A stretch of 64,000 nucleotides of DNA from Tateyamaria sp. Alg231-49 (GTDB lineage: Bacteria > Pseudomonadota > Alphaproteobacteria > Rhodobacterales > Rhodobacteraceae). How positions within the stretch are numbered: the first letter of the stretch is position 1; every line of letters starts with the position of its first letter. The translations under genes and the position numbers were made by a program. The notes under the pieces are model-generated. The model saw nothing but the letters and a program-made list of their open reading frames with translations. It was not told the DNA's origin and made no database searches. The stretch is taken from NCBI RefSeq assembly GCF_900143535.1, contig NZ_FRFA01000001.1, positions 586,387 to 650,386 of the forward strand, given 5' to 3'. This document shows, piece after piece, positions 7,251 through 17,499 of this stretch.

Positions 7251-9662
7251 TCAGTGGGCCGTGGCCCCTGCTCCGCCGCCAGCCGCTGTGCTGGCAGCCG
7301 CGGCCGCTGCGGCCTCTTCGGCGGCTTCATCCCATTCGATCGCGTCAGGCTCGGCAATCAATGCGCGGCTCAGCACGTCACGGACGTGCGTGACCGGAAT
7401 GATATCGAGCCCTTCTTTGACGTTGTCCGGAATCTCGGCCAGATCCTTTTCGTTTTCTTCGGGGATCAGAACAGTCTTGATGCCGCCACGCAGGGCCGCG
7501 AGAAGCTTTTCCTTGAGGCCCCCAATGGGCATCGCGTTGCCGCGCAAACTCACCTCGCCGGTCATGGCGATATCTCTGCGCACCGGAATGCCTGTCAGGA
7601 CAGAGACAATCGAAGTGACCATCGCAAGCCCGGCACTTGGCCCATCCTTTGGCGTCGCCCCGTCAGGAACGTGTACGTGAATGTCCAGTTTGTCGAATTG
7701 CGTGGGCTTCACGCCGATCTCCGGACTGATCGAGCGGACATAACTTGCCGCCGCATCAATCGATTCCTTCATCACATCGCCGAGCTTGCCAGTCGTCTTC
7801 ATCCGCCCCTTGCCGGGCAGTTTCAACGCCTCGATGTGCAGCAGATCACCTCCGACGGATGTCCATGCCAGACCGGTCACAACACCCACCTGATCCGCCT
7901 GTTCGGCCAAACCATAGCGATACTTGCGCACGCCAAGAAAATCGCCAAGATTTTCGGACGTTACAAAGACTTCCTCAACCTCTTTCTTAACAATCTTGGT
8001 CAGCGATTTGCGCGCCACCTTGGCAATCTCACGCTCAAGATTCCGCACGCCCGCCTCGCGGGTGTAGTAGCGGATGATGTCGCTCAGGGCCTCATCAGTC
8101 AGCTCGAACTCAGACTTCTTCAGCCCGTGGTTCTTGACCTGCTTTTCGATGAGATGCTGCTTGGCGATCTCGCTTTTTTCATCCTCGGTGTAACCCGCCA
8201 GCGGAATGATCTCCATCCGGTCGAGCAAAGGACCGGGCATGTTGTAGGAGTTCGACGTGGTCAGGAACATCACGTTTGAAAGGTCATATTCGACCTCCAG
8301 ATAGTGATCGACAAAGGTGCTGTTCTGCTCAGGGTCCAACACCTCAAGCATCGCAGACGCCGGATCACCCCGAAAATCCTGCCCCATCTTGTCGATTTCA
8401 TCGAGCAAGATCAGCGGGTTGGTGGTCTTTGCTTTCTTGAGCGCCTGAATGATCTTGCCAGGCATGGAGCCGATATAAGTTCGGCGGTGCCCACGAATTT
8501 CGCTCTCATCACGCACACCACCAAGGCTGATGCGAATGAATTCGCGCCCCGTCGCCTTGGCAACAGATTTCCCAAGCGAGGTTTTACCCACGCCAGGAGG
8601 GCCGACCAAGCACATGATCGGACCTTTCATCTTTTTGCTGCGTTGTTGCACGGCAAGGTATTCGACAATGCGTTCTTTAACCTTTTCAAGGCCATAGTGG
8701 TCGTCGTCGAGAATTTTCTCGGCGCGCCCGAGGTCCTTTTTCACGCGAGACTTCACGCCCCACGGGATGGACAACATCCAGTCGAGATAGTTGCGCACAA
8801 CAGTCGCCTCAGCACTCATGGGCGACATATTTTTCAGCTTTTTAAGCTCGGCATCGGCCTTTTCACGGGCCTCTTTGCTCAGCTTGGTCTCAGTAACTTT
8901 CGCCTCGAGTTCAGCAACTTCGTTTTTGCCGTCCTCGCCATCCCCCAGCTCGTTCTGAATGGCCTTCATCTGCTCATTCAAATAATACTCGCGCTGGGTT
9001 TTCTCCATCTGAGATTTCACGCGGGTCTTGATCTTCTTTTCGACTTGCAGAACCGACAGTTCGCCCTGCATCAGGCCATAGACTTTCTCAAGCCGTTCGC
9101 TGATCGATAGCGTTTCAAGCAGGTCTTGTTTTTGCTCAACCTCGATGCCCAGATGCCCGGCCACAAGATCGGCCAGTTTGGCAGGCTCGGAGGTTTCTCC
9201 GACGGCGGTCAACGCCTCTTCGGGAATGTTCTTTTTAACCTTGGAATAGCGCTCGAACTCTTCAGCGACCGAGCGCAACAGCGCCTCAGTCGTGGCCATG
9301 TCACCGGGCATCTCCGACAGATATTCGGCGCGGGCCTCGAAAAAGTTATCGTTTTCCAGGTATTCCGTAATGCGCACACGCGCTTGGCCCTCGACCAGCA
9401 CTTTTACGGTACCATCGGGCAATTTAAGCAGTTGCAGTACATTCGCCAGCACGCCCGCTTTAAAGATGCCATCCGAGTCAGGATCGTCGATCGAAGGGTC
9501 AATCTGGCTCGACAGCAGAATCTGCTTGTCATCGGCCATCACCTCTTCCAAAGCGCGCACTGATTTATCACGTCCCACGAACAGCGGCACAATCATGTGC
9601 GGGAAGACGACAATATCGCGCAGCGGCAGCACCGGATAAGAGGCGTTGAGTGGCTCTTGCAT
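7251..9662 (-). CDS. lon: ATP-dependent protease Lon
   Basis: A cytoplasmic AAA+ serine protease that degrades misfolded and regulatory proteins. The 803-residue product has the LonN substrate domain (YPVLPLRDIVVFPHMIVPLF at its start), a helical region, an AAA+ module with Walker A GPPGVGKTS and Walker B LILLDEIDKMG, and the C-terminal protease domain with catalytic Ser in PKDGPSAGLAM and the downstream Lys. ATG 9662 has AAAAGGA 8 bases before it and fits the family; an upstream ATG at 9686 has no support. The C-terminus is an Ala/Gly-rich tail. A heat-shock-like promoter lies about 90 bases upstream. Confidence 0.98.
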   Translation of the reverse strand: MQEPLNASYPVLPLRDIVVFPHMIVPLFVGRDKSVRALEEVMADDKQILLSSQIDPSIDDPDSDGIFKAGVLANVLQLLKLPDGTVKVLVEGQARVRITEYLENDNFFEARAEYLSEMPGDMATTEALLRSVAEEFERYSKVKKNIPEEALTAVGETSEPAKLADLVAGHLGIEVEQKQDLLETLSISERLEKVYGLMQGELSVLQVEKKIKTRVKSQMEKTQREYYLNEQMKAIQNELGDGEDGKNEVAELEAKVTETKLSKEAREKADAELKKLKNMSPMSAEATVVRNYLDWMLSIPWGVKSRVKKDLGRAEKILDDDHYGLEKVKERIVEYLAVQQRSKKMKGPIMCLVGPPGVGKTSLGKSVAKATGREFIRISLGGVRDESEIRGHRRTYIGSMPGKIIQALKKAKTTNPLILLDEIDKMGQDFRGDPASAMLEVLDPEQNSTFVDHYLEVEYDLSNVMFLTTSNSYNMPGPLLDRMEIIPLAGYTEDEKSEIAKQHLIEKQVKNHGLKKSEFELTDEALSDIIRYYTREAGVRNLEREIAKVARKSLTKIVKKEVEEVFVTSENLGDFLGVRKYRYGLAEQADQVGVVTGLAWTSVGGDLLHIEALKLPGKGRMKTTGKLGDVMKESIDAAASYVRSISPEIGVKPTQFDKLDIHVHVPDGATPKDGPSAGLAMVTSIVSVLTGIPVRRDIAMTGEVSLRGNAMPIGGLKEKLLAALRGGIKTVLIPEENEKDLAEIPDNVKEGLDIIPVTHVRDVLSRALIAEPDAIEWDEAAEEAAAAAAASTAAGGGAGATAH

Positions 9663-9749
9663 GCGTTTTTTCCTTTTGAGTGGCAAGACGGCGTGGCCCC
9701 GCTTGGCGGCAACCTGTCCCCGTCTCCTATTTCGTGTTAGGACTGCTTG

Positions 9750-9778
9750 ATCTGTGGCCTTTGCGCCCCGGTTTCAAG
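9750..9778 (-). promoter_or_regulatory. candidate RpoH (sigma32) promoter of lon
   Basis: On the minus strand CTTGAAA (9772-9778) is followed after 14 bases by CCACAGAT (9750-9757). The -35 box is a perfect sigma32-type match and the -10 box a partial one. lon is a classic RpoH regulon member, which supports the call. The 9663-9981 stretch holds no gene otherwise. Confidence 0.45.
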
Positions 9779-9981
9779 GGTTAGTGTGCCGTGACAGCGC
9801 GGCAGGTGCAATGGGATCAGCGGGTTTGTCCACATAAAAAGACCACTCTCTGTGGGGGCCGATGCCCATCTCGCCACAAAATGTGGATAACTGCCGTGCC
9901 CCATGCGTCAATGCGTCCCTCACGAATACTTGAAACTCCGGCGTGTGCTTTACGTAGGACAGCACAACAAAGGAGAATGCC

Positions 9982-10371
9982 ATGATATCCGTTGCCATGT
10001 TGCTGACTGCGCTGCTGTTCGGTGGCATGACCTTGTTTTCATTCGGATTTGCGGCGGTTCTGTTCAATGTTTTTGACGCCCCAGTCGCCCGAAAGGGCAT
10101 TCGAGGCGCTTTTCCCTTTTATTATCTTTGGGTAATAGTAACCGCCTCACTTGCCGGATTAGCCACCCTGTTTGTGAATGCAGTCGCCGGTTTCCTGTTG
10201 ATTGCGATTGCACTGAGCACCGCCTATGCCCGTCAGGTTTTAATGGTGCAGATCAACGCGGCGACAGACAGTGGCGACAAAACCTCGTTTAAATGGCTGC
10301 ACAGCGTGTCTGTCGCAATTCAACTTGTGCAAATCGGTGTGGCAGGTTGGGCAGTTGTGTTGCTGGCCTAA
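9982..10371 (+). CDS. DUF4149-like integral membrane protein
   Basis: A 129-residue protein with four hydrophobic helices (about residues 3-28, 46-65, 68-85 and 105-128) and little between them. A polar loop, NAATDSGDKTSFKW, sits before the last helix. The pattern fits the DUF4149 family of small inner-membrane proteins of unknown function. AAAGGAG lies 6 bases before the ATG. It is a single gene between lon (divergent) and tgt (convergent side). Confidence 0.7.
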   Translation: MISVAMLLTALLFGGMTLFSFGFAAVLFNVFDAPVARKGIRGAFPFYYLWVIVTASLAGLATLFVNAVAGFLLIAIALSTAYARQVLMVQINAATDSGDKTSFKWLHSVSVAIQLVQIGVAGWAVVLLA

Positions 10372-10377
10372 CGCAGT

Positions 10378-10446
10378 TCACACAAGGGTCAGGACCGCCA
10401 GTAAAGACGCGGCGAACCATACCGCAGAAAACAGAACAAGTGGCAT
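10378..10446 (-). CDS. possible 22-residue membrane micropeptide
   Basis: An ATG at 10446 on the minus strand opens a frame of 22 codons that is nearly all hydrophobic (LVLFSAVWFAASLLAVLTLV core), enough for one membrane helix. GGGGAAGGA lies 7 bases upstream as a strong ribosome binding site. The stop lies 6 bases beyond the convergent gene end at 10371. The call rests on ribosome binding site and hydrophobicity only. Confidence 0.35.
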   Translation of the reverse strand: MPLVLFSAVWFAASLLAVLTLV

Positions 10447-10673
10447 GACGATCCTTCCCCAAGGTGTGAACATCTTTAGCCTAGGGTGAGTCGAAAAGTG
10501 CCGCGATGGGGGTATTCCTTACCTTGGAAGCCACCTTCCTCATCCCCATGGACTGCCGTTCATGCAACCTCAGCGCTTTATTATTCAACTACAAGGTGTT
10601 GGACGGCAAAGTGTATTCAATCATAATGAGAGAATAAGGATCGCATTCTGTTCTACCACCCCCGGCACCATCA

Positions 10674-11918
<1,245 letters not shown>

Positions 11919-12040
11919 TCAAAGGTTCATAGTTCGCCCCCTTTGGCCGGAAATCCAAAAAATGTGGCGCTCAGACGAAAGCGGACATCCCGTCCTGTCT
12001 TTAGAAAAATTGAGAGCGCAGCAAAAAAGGGAATGCGAAA

Positions 12041-12649
12041 ATGGAGTTCGTCATTGGCATTGCTATCTTGGTTGCCGTTGTTTGGCTGTTGGTGGTTAAC
12101 GCGCGGCGTGACGATGTAATTGAGCCGTTCAAGCCTTCGGCGCACAAACCCAAGCAAACACGTGCAACTCGTCCTGAGCCCAGCACTAGGCGCCAAACAA
12201 ACCGTTTTGACGAACGCGGTGCCAAACACTTGCGCAAACCGCGCATTCTGACAGGCGCAGCTTGGGTCACTGATGGCGACACCATCAAGGTTCAAAAAAC
12301 ACAAATCCGTCTGTTTGGTATTGATGCACCGGAGCTGAACCATCCCTATGGACAAAAGGCCAAATGGGCCCTGCACAGGCTTTGCAAAGGTCACACCATC
12401 CGTGTCGAGGTTACAGAAGTCGATCATTACGGCCGGACCGTCGCCAAATGTTATTTGCCCGATGGCCGAGATTTATCCGCTGAAATGGTCAAAATGGGCT
12501 TGGCAATTGACTGGCCAAAATTCTCTGGCAAGAAATACAGTCATCTTGAAATGCCCGATGTTCGCCAGAAACTATTCCTCGCCAACGCCCGACAAAAGGG
12601 CCGCATGGACATGTGGCATCAGTTTGAGGACCAGCAGCGGAGGGCTTGA
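12041..12649 (+). CDS. membrane-anchored thermonuclease-like (SNase domain) protein
   Basis: A 202-residue protein with an N-terminal membrane anchor (FVIGIAILVAVVWLLVV, residues 3-19), a basic linker to about residue 70, and a staphylococcal nuclease fold. Visible hallmarks are VTDGDTIKV, IRLFGIDAPEL (catalytic Arg and Asp region), and DHYGRTVAKCYLPDGRDL with a second Arg, then EMVKMGLA. It likely cuts nucleic acids at the cell surface or in the periplasm in a calcium-dependent manner. It stands alone; the following kilobase has no strong gene. Confidence 0.82.
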   Translation: MEFVIGIAILVAVVWLLVVNARRDDVIEPFKPSAHKPKQTRATRPEPSTRRQTNRFDERGAKHLRKPRILTGAAWVTDGDTIKVQKTQIRLFGIDAPELNHPYGQKAKWALHRLCKGHTIRVEVTEVDHYGRTVAKCYLPDGRDLSAEMVKMGLAIDWPKFSGKKYSHLEMPDVRQKLFLANARQKGRMDMWHQFEDQQRRA

Positions 12650-13660
12650 GACCGTTTACTAAATGCTCCACCCGTCATGCTTTCGACGACAGCGCGACAT
12701 TTCACGGTCCAGACAAGTTGCTGCTGTTCGTCCTTCCCTGCAAAATTAGCGGCTTTGTCCGCACGACGGGCATTCAGGCAGAGTGTACTGCATCTGCGTA
12801 TCACGCCAATTCGCGGCACCTGTAGTAAAGTTGTTTCCGCCAGTCTGATCGCAGCGATCCTCTGTCAGATGTTCCAAAACGATGATCGACATCTTGCGGT
12901 AAATCTATTGGATCTCATGTCTTGGCGAAATTGGACTTCTGTTTGCTCTTGTAACCGGCGCGCCGTCGGCGATCGTGCCCCAGCGCGGCCGACACCATGC
13001 GCCGCTTCCGACAAAGAACCGTATCGCAGCAGGCATTTCGATCTTTTGATTGCAGCCAAGGCTCTGACCATGGTTCGATCGCGGGCTTTTGGCCGGACCG
13101 GGCGGCATGGGCCGCACCCATGTTGCAATCCGCAATGACATTGCTGAATTGGACCACACCGCGCAGCCAGAAGGACACCTTTTGGGGGCCTGTTACGATT
13201 TTTTTGCTTGTGGCGGCGACGATTGTGGTTTTTACGGCACAAGGCTGATTTTCGAAACAATGAGGGCTCGCCTTGTCTGTTCATGCAGCGTTTTTGAACG
13301 CTGCTGCGAAAGGCGAAGCCAGCCCAGTGCCCAAATATGGCGACATTGGGGCAGACCAAAGTTCAGCGGCAACAATGAACTTTTATCGGCCACTTAGTTT
13401 CCCGCAGAGAGGGTAATTTTATCACCCATCGTCGTTTCATTTGTGGTGCTAAAATAAACTAATTTAATCAGTTTCACGCTGTGCGAGCCCCCGATTAATA
13501 TAAGCTACGAACAATTAACTAAATTGTCTGAGTATGTTGGCCAGACATCATCCCGTTTGGCCAACGTTTGAATGTTAGCGAGTTCGGGTCGTGCGGTTGT
13601 TCTCCGCACGGCCCCTTTAATCCGGACACGTCAGTCTGGGTGCAGTAATGGAAGAACCAT
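12650..13660. other. one kilobase without a convincing large gene
   Basis: Several overlapping frames occur on both strands, but none has family likeness or good codon bias. The best is a plus-strand frame at 12997-13248 that ends with a hydrophobic helix (WGPVTIFLLVAATIVVFTAQ) and may be the remnant of, or a short, membrane protein. An 8-bp perfect hairpin, GCAGCGTT/AACGCTGC, lies at 13285-13304. From about 13400 the DNA becomes AT-richer and looks regulatory, leading to the small gene at 13661. Confidence 0.4.
13536..13614 (+). ncRNA. structured leader or small RNA, two hairpins
   Basis: Two stem-loops follow each other: GTTGGCCA (13536-13543) pairs with TGGCCAAC (13558-13565), and GGG-CGTGCGG (13586-13596) pairs with CCGCACG-CCC (13604-13614) with one bulge each side, followed by CTTTAA. 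A possible promoter (TAATAT near 13495 with TTTCAC about 18 bases before) lies upstream. It could be the 5' leader of the 58-residue membrane protein or an independent small RNA. No known RNA family is recognised. Confidence 0.3.
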
Positions 13661-13837
13661 ATGAAAAGCTCTCAAAGTCTAGGCTTTAGCGAAACCAACC
13701 ATCCGTCAGATACTCACTTCTTTGAACAGTTTTCCGCAAAACTGTTGGAAGAGCGCAGTGAGCGCAGACGCAAAATCGTGTACGGGTGCTTGATCGTAAT
13801 CTGCGTCTTGTTGATTGCACGACTACTTATTGGTTGA
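13661..13837 (+). CDS. 58-residue single-pass membrane protein
   Basis: The ATG at 13661 has GGAAG 8 bases upstream. The product has a polar N-terminal half with aromatic residues (FFEQFSAKLLEERSERRRK), then one membrane helix (IVYGCLIVICVLLIARLLIG) at the extreme C-terminus. The Arg/Lys cluster before the helix predicts an N-in tail anchor. I recognise no family. It lies alone between a hairpin-rich leader and a convergent dioxygenase gene. Confidence 0.55.
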   Translation: MKSSQSLGFSETNHPSDTHFFEQFSAKLLEERSERRRKIVYGCLIVICVLLIARLLIG

Positions 13838-13867
13838 TGTATTAGGGCCCTTTCTTCCCGGCGCCGC

Positions 13868-13930
13868 ATAAAAAACGGTTTGGGACACCTCCATCAACCG
13901 TCGGATTGATGGAAAGCGCCCCGTTTTCCA
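13868..13930 (-). terminator. probable terminator between convergent genes
   Basis: TCCATCAA (13890-13897) and TTGATGGA (13906-13913) form an 8-bp hairpin with an 8-base loop. On the minus strand a run of six T follows after about 15 bases, so it is not a textbook rho-independent site. It lies just past the end of the dioxygenase gene. Confidence 0.4.
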
Positions 13931-13937
13931 TCCTTAA

Positions 13938-14789
13938 TCAATCGATTAGAGCATCACCCCGGCTTCCACTTCTTTCGTGGTGAATGGGGAGCGTTTTGCC
14001 GTACAGTTGCTGCGTCCGCTCGACACTACCAACCATACCGGGCCTTTCGACATAGGAAAATATGGCAACGTAGCGCGGTGTTTCCCCCTCAAGTGGGGCA
14101 ACCCGATGCAGCGAATACCGCCCCTTGAACAGTTGTAAATCACCCGGTTCGAGTTGTAGCGAGACGACCTTGTCCGAAGTTCCGTCCAACACCTTTGAAA
14201 CCTCGTCAAAATTTTCGTTTCGACTGTCACGTATCATCGGGGCATACTCAAACGCGCCTCCACGATCCGCGTTCTGAAGTGCAAGTTTAACTGTGAAATT
14301 GTTGGTGTCAAAATGCCAGGGAAAGCCATTTCCTTCGGCTGCTGCGTTTACAATGACATCGGCCAACGGGTCCGCATATCGAAAAAAACGATCCGTTGGC
14401 TCGGACAGGCATTCTCGAATGAACTCATCGAACCCATCGCTGTCGAAGACGGTGCGCAACACGCCATCTGATAGGAAATTGTCCGCCGCAACAAAGGCGT
14501 TGGATCTGTCGAAAAACCGGCGTCTGGGATCGTCGGGTGAGAGCGTTGGATCATCAGCAGTGAAGTAGGCATTTGTTCTGGAGTAACTTCGGTGCCCTTT
14601 GTCAGAAACGGCGTCCGCTTCGGCGACTGCGCACCCAACTCCTGTCGGGGTCAAAAAGCGTTTCAGAACCGCGCAGCCATCCTTTTCAAGAGCGGCACGG
14701 ACGTCCTCAACGATTTGATTTCTCGCCAGCCCTGGAGTGGCTATTGGGTAGCGAGTGTAGTCAATTAAGTCAGATGCGGGGTGTTGCAT
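13938..14789 (-). CDS. HalD/phytanoyl-type Fe(II)/2-oxoglutarate oxygenase
   Basis: A 283-residue protein with the double-stranded beta-helix iron site: HFDTNNFTVKL near residue 158 (His-x-Asp) and the distal His in FKGRYSLHRVAPLEG, followed by TPRYVAIFSY, which contributes the 2-oxoglutarate-binding Arg. The sequence resembles the HalD/BesD-like group, in which halogenases have Gly in place of the Asp. Here the Asp is present, so hydroxylation rather than halogenation is expected. Substrate unknown, perhaps an amino acid. Single gene, with no carrier or synthetase nearby. Confidence 0.72.
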   Translation of the reverse strand: MQHPASDLIDYTRYPIATPGLARNQIVEDVRAALEKDGCAVLKRFLTPTGVGCAVAEADAVSDKGHRSYSRTNAYFTADDPTLSPDDPRRRFFDRSNAFVAADNFLSDGVLRTVFDSDGFDEFIRECLSEPTDRFFRYADPLADVIVNAAAEGNGFPWHFDTNNFTVKLALQNADRGGAFEYAPMIRDSRNENFDEVSKVLDGTSDKVVSLQLEPGDLQLFKGRYSLHRVAPLEGETPRYVAIFSYVERPGMVGSVERTQQLYGKTLPIHHERSGSRGDALID

Positions 14790-14941
14790 GCGCTCATCCG
14801 TGCAGTGAAGTGTCCGTTTAAACTACACATCCCCCCCGAAAGGCGCGCAATTGAAATCGCGACACGATCGCGTCGGTTACGAGCGATAAGTCAGGGTGCG
14901 GCGCGGGTCAGTCCGGCGCTGTACGCGAGCCGGAAACGCGA

Positions 14942-16033
14942 TCAATCCGATGGCGCGGGCGGTGTCAGTACAAAATTTCCAAAGTGTTTTTTCTTCAGGA
15001 ATTCTGCCTGCGCCAAAGCAATGTCCCTGAGCGGAAAGGACTTCGCCAGAAGGGGGCGAATTTCACCGCGTTCGATGTAGGAAATCAAATTTGGGAAAAC
15101 CGGCTCATCCCAGCCAGTGCAGCCAATCAGTGTGATGTCCTTCAAATACATGTCGCGCATGTCCAATTCTACAACGGGGCCAGCGATCGCACCGGACGAC
15201 ACATAACGCCCGCCAGGCTTCATGACCTTCAGCAGCTGGGGAAAGCCCGGGCCAGCCACGTTGTCGACGACGACATCGACACTCTTCTCTCCCAGTTTGG
15301 AGACGAAATCACTGCCGCGTTCAACGACGATATCTGCCCCCAAATCGCGAAGTTGGCCGGCTTTGTCGGGGCTTGTGACACCGGCGACCGTCGCGCCTCG
15401 TCGCTTGGCGAGCTGAATCGTTGCCGAGCCCACACCACCGGACGCGCCTGTCACCAGAACAAAGTCATTCGGCCCGACATTTGCACGATGCAGCATGTTT
15501 TCGGACGTTCCATAGGCACACGGAATCGTTGCCAGTTCTTCATCAGACCAATCGCACTCGATCGGGAAAACTTCTTTCGAGGGCACTTTGACGTATTGCG
15601 CGAACGCGCCATCAAAATCGGACGCCATCCAGACGTTGTCTGCAACATCGTAGCCGTTGGGTCGCATACATGCGCGGACCAGCACACGCTTGCCCAACAA
15701 CGCGTCATCAGCAGGATCCGTTGTTTGCACAACCCGTCCGCAACAATCGGTACCTTGGATCAATGGAAACGGGGTGGCCTCATTCCAGCCCCCATCGGCT
15801 TTTTGCTCCGCATGGGCCTCTTGGGTCGTCGCGGTCGAAGCAGTGTCCCCTTTCACGCTGGACGAATACCAACCCAGACGCGTGTTGATCTCTGTATTGT
15901 TGATGCCCGCCGCCAGCACGCGCAGCAGAACCTCTCCTGACTTGGGCACGGGTATTGGGACTGATTGATAGACCAACTTTTCGTACCCACCGTTTCCTGT
16001 GGTTACGACGGCCATCATTTCTTTTGCACTCAT
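14942..16033 (-). CDS. zinc-independent medium-chain alcohol dehydrogenase/quinone reductase
   Basis: A 363-residue MDR-superfamily oxidoreductase. N-terminal GroES-like domain (EVLLRVLAAGINNTEIN), a long insertion with a Ser/Thr-rich stretch, then a Rossmann domain with VTGASGGVGSATIQLAKRRG for NAD(P)H. The ligands of catalytic zinc are not arranged as in ADH; the usual Cys and His-Glu pair are missing and DCCGRVV stands in the matching region, so quinone or enone reduction is more likely. ATG 16033 is preferred over 16054. It is transcribed leftward and separated from prs by a 340-base gap. Confidence 0.78.
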   Translation of the reverse strand: MSAKEMMAVVTTGNGGYEKLVYQSVPIPVPKSGEVLLRVLAAGINNTEINTRLGWYSSSVKGDTASTATTQEAHAEQKADGGWNEATPFPLIQGTDCCGRVVQTTDPADDALLGKRVLVRACMRPNGYDVADNVWMASDFDGAFAQYVKVPSKEVFPIECDWSDEELATIPCAYGTSENMLHRANVGPNDFVLVTGASGGVGSATIQLAKRRGATVAGVTSPDKAGQLRDLGADIVVERGSDFVSKLGEKSVDVVVDNVAGPGFPQLLKVMKPGGRYVSSGAIAGPVVELDMRDMYLKDITLIGCTGWDEPVFPNLISYIERGEIRPLLAKSFPLRDIALAQAEFLKKKHFGNFVLTPPAPSD

Positions 16034-16373
16034 GTCATCTGCCTTGATACGCACCGTTGTGTTCCGAGACCCGGGTCATCTGATCAGACACGAGGGCAAC
16101 CGCTTTTCCAAGCGGTTTCCAGTCTCAGGCACATCTCTGTTAAGATCCGGGTTTTGAAATCAAACTGTTCGGCGTTCGTCATTTGGCGCGGAGCTGTATT
16201 ACATCGGCATCCGCCTATCGCAGACCTGACCTGCCAAAAGCAGTGCGCCCATCAAACCGTCTTGCGGTCGCTGCCGCGGTTACAAAAACCGATGGATCAC
16301 CGCCATCGGCTCGTTTGGGGTTTTGCAATTGTTGGAGCCTGCGCCACGAACTTTTGGGCGCTCGCCCTTGGCC
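16034..16373. other. 340-base gap between prs and the MDR oxidoreductase gene
   Basis: No frame in this stretch has a ribosome binding site and family likeness. It presumably holds the 3' end of the prs transcript and the promoter of the oxidoreductase. I see no clear hairpin with a T-run. Confidence 0.4.
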
Positions 16374-17393
16374 CTACTCTGCGGCGTACATACCGTCATA
16401 GATCGGCGATAGCGTGTCAGCCTCAAACAAGGACGAAACTGAGGTGCCGTTCCAGATGTTGAGGATGGCTTGGGCAAAAACCGGTGCTGTGGGTACGATG
16501 CGGATATTAGAGGCGGCTTTGATCGGGTCGGTGGGTTGGATGCTGTCAGTGATGACCAGCGACTTCATGACCGAATTTGTCACCCGCTCCACCGCTGGAC
16601 CTGACATGACACCGTGCGAAATGTAGGAATGCACCTCTTTCGCTCCGTTTTCCATTAGCACCTCGGCCGCTTTGCACAGCGTGCCTGCGGTGTCGACCAT
16701 GTCGTCCACGATGATGCAGGTTTTGTCCGTTACATCGCCGATGACCGTCATCTCGGCCACTTCGCCCGCCTTTTCGCGCCGTTTGTCTACGATCGACAGC
16801 GGTGCCGAAAGCCGTTTGGCAAGGTCGCGCGCCCGCGCCACGCCGCCGACGTCCGGAGACACGATCATAAGATCGTCCAGTTTCCCGGCAAACTGCGTTC
16901 GGATGTCGAGGGCAAAAATCGGTGAGGCATAAAGGTTATCCACTGGAATATCGAAGAAGCCCTGAATTTGCGCGGCGTGCAGGTCCATGGTTAGTACCCG
17001 CTCGATCCCCGCACCGACCAGCATATTGGCGACCAGCTTGGCCGAGATGGGCGTGCGTGCCTTGCTGCGTCGATCCTGACGCGCATAGCCGAAATAAGGG
17101 ATGACAGCCGTGATCCGCGCCGCCGACGAGCGCCGTAGCGCGTCGCACATAATCAGCAGTTCCATCAGGTTGTCATTGGCCGGGTTGGAGGTCGGCTGGA
17201 TAATGAACATATCCTCACCGCGTACATTCTCGAACACCTCAACAAAGATTTCGCCGTCGTTAAATCGTTCGACCCGCGCATCGACCAACCCGGTGTGCAC
17301 ACCCCGGTGCATCGACATACGTCTGGCGATGGCATTGGCCAAAGGCAGATTTGCATTGCCTGAAATCAGTTTCGGTTCCTGGATGTTCGGCAT
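16374..17393 (-). CDS. prs: ribose-phosphate pyrophosphokinase
   Basis: Makes PRPP from ribose 5-phosphate and ATP for nucleotide, His and Trp synthesis. The 339-residue product has the class I signatures: [16 protein letters not shown] (ATP loop), [22 protein letters not shown] with the catalytic flexible loop Lys/Arg, the signature [18 protein letters not shown], and the ribose-phosphate site [15 protein letters not shown] 17393 begins the conserved N-terminus. Divergent from the isomerase gene at 17500 across about 100 bases, which should carry both promoters. Confidence 0.97.
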   Translation of the reverse strand: MPNIQEPKLISGNANLPLANAIARRMSMHRGVHTGLVDARVERFNDGEIFVEVFENVRGEDMFIIQPTSNPANDNLMELLIMCDALRRSSAARITAVIPYFGYARQDRRSKARTPISAKLVANMLVGAGIERVLTMDLHAAQIQGFFDIPVDNLYASPIFALDIRTQFAGKLDDLMIVSPDVGGVARARDLAKRLSAPLSIVDKRREKAGEVAEMTVIGDVTDKTCIIVDDMVDTAGTLCKAAEVLMENGAKEVHSYISHGVMSGPAVERVTNSVMKSLVITDSIQPTDPIKAASNIRIVPTAPVFAQAILNIWNGTSVSSLFEADTLSPIYDGMYAAE

Positions 17394-17499
17394 GTGGCCC
17401 CCTGCGCAGCACGACAATGTGACAGATTCGTGATGTTGACATCACCTAGCACGCGGTTAGCGTCGCGCGAACCCAACACACCCCCCAGCGGAGAAGAAA

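Noticed and set aside
7230-9563. Several long frames opposite lon
   Set aside because: All lie inside the lon gene, lack start signals and are rich in His and Arg as expected of antisense frames in GC-rich genes.
9774-10100. A 108-codon minus-strand frame upstream of the DUF4149-like gene
   Set aside because: It overlaps the well-supported membrane protein gene and the lon promoter, and shows no domain.
12677-13138. A 153-codon frame after the nuclease gene
   Set aside because: Codon use and composition (many Ser, Arg and Cys) look random and it overlaps frames on both strands. No family recognised.
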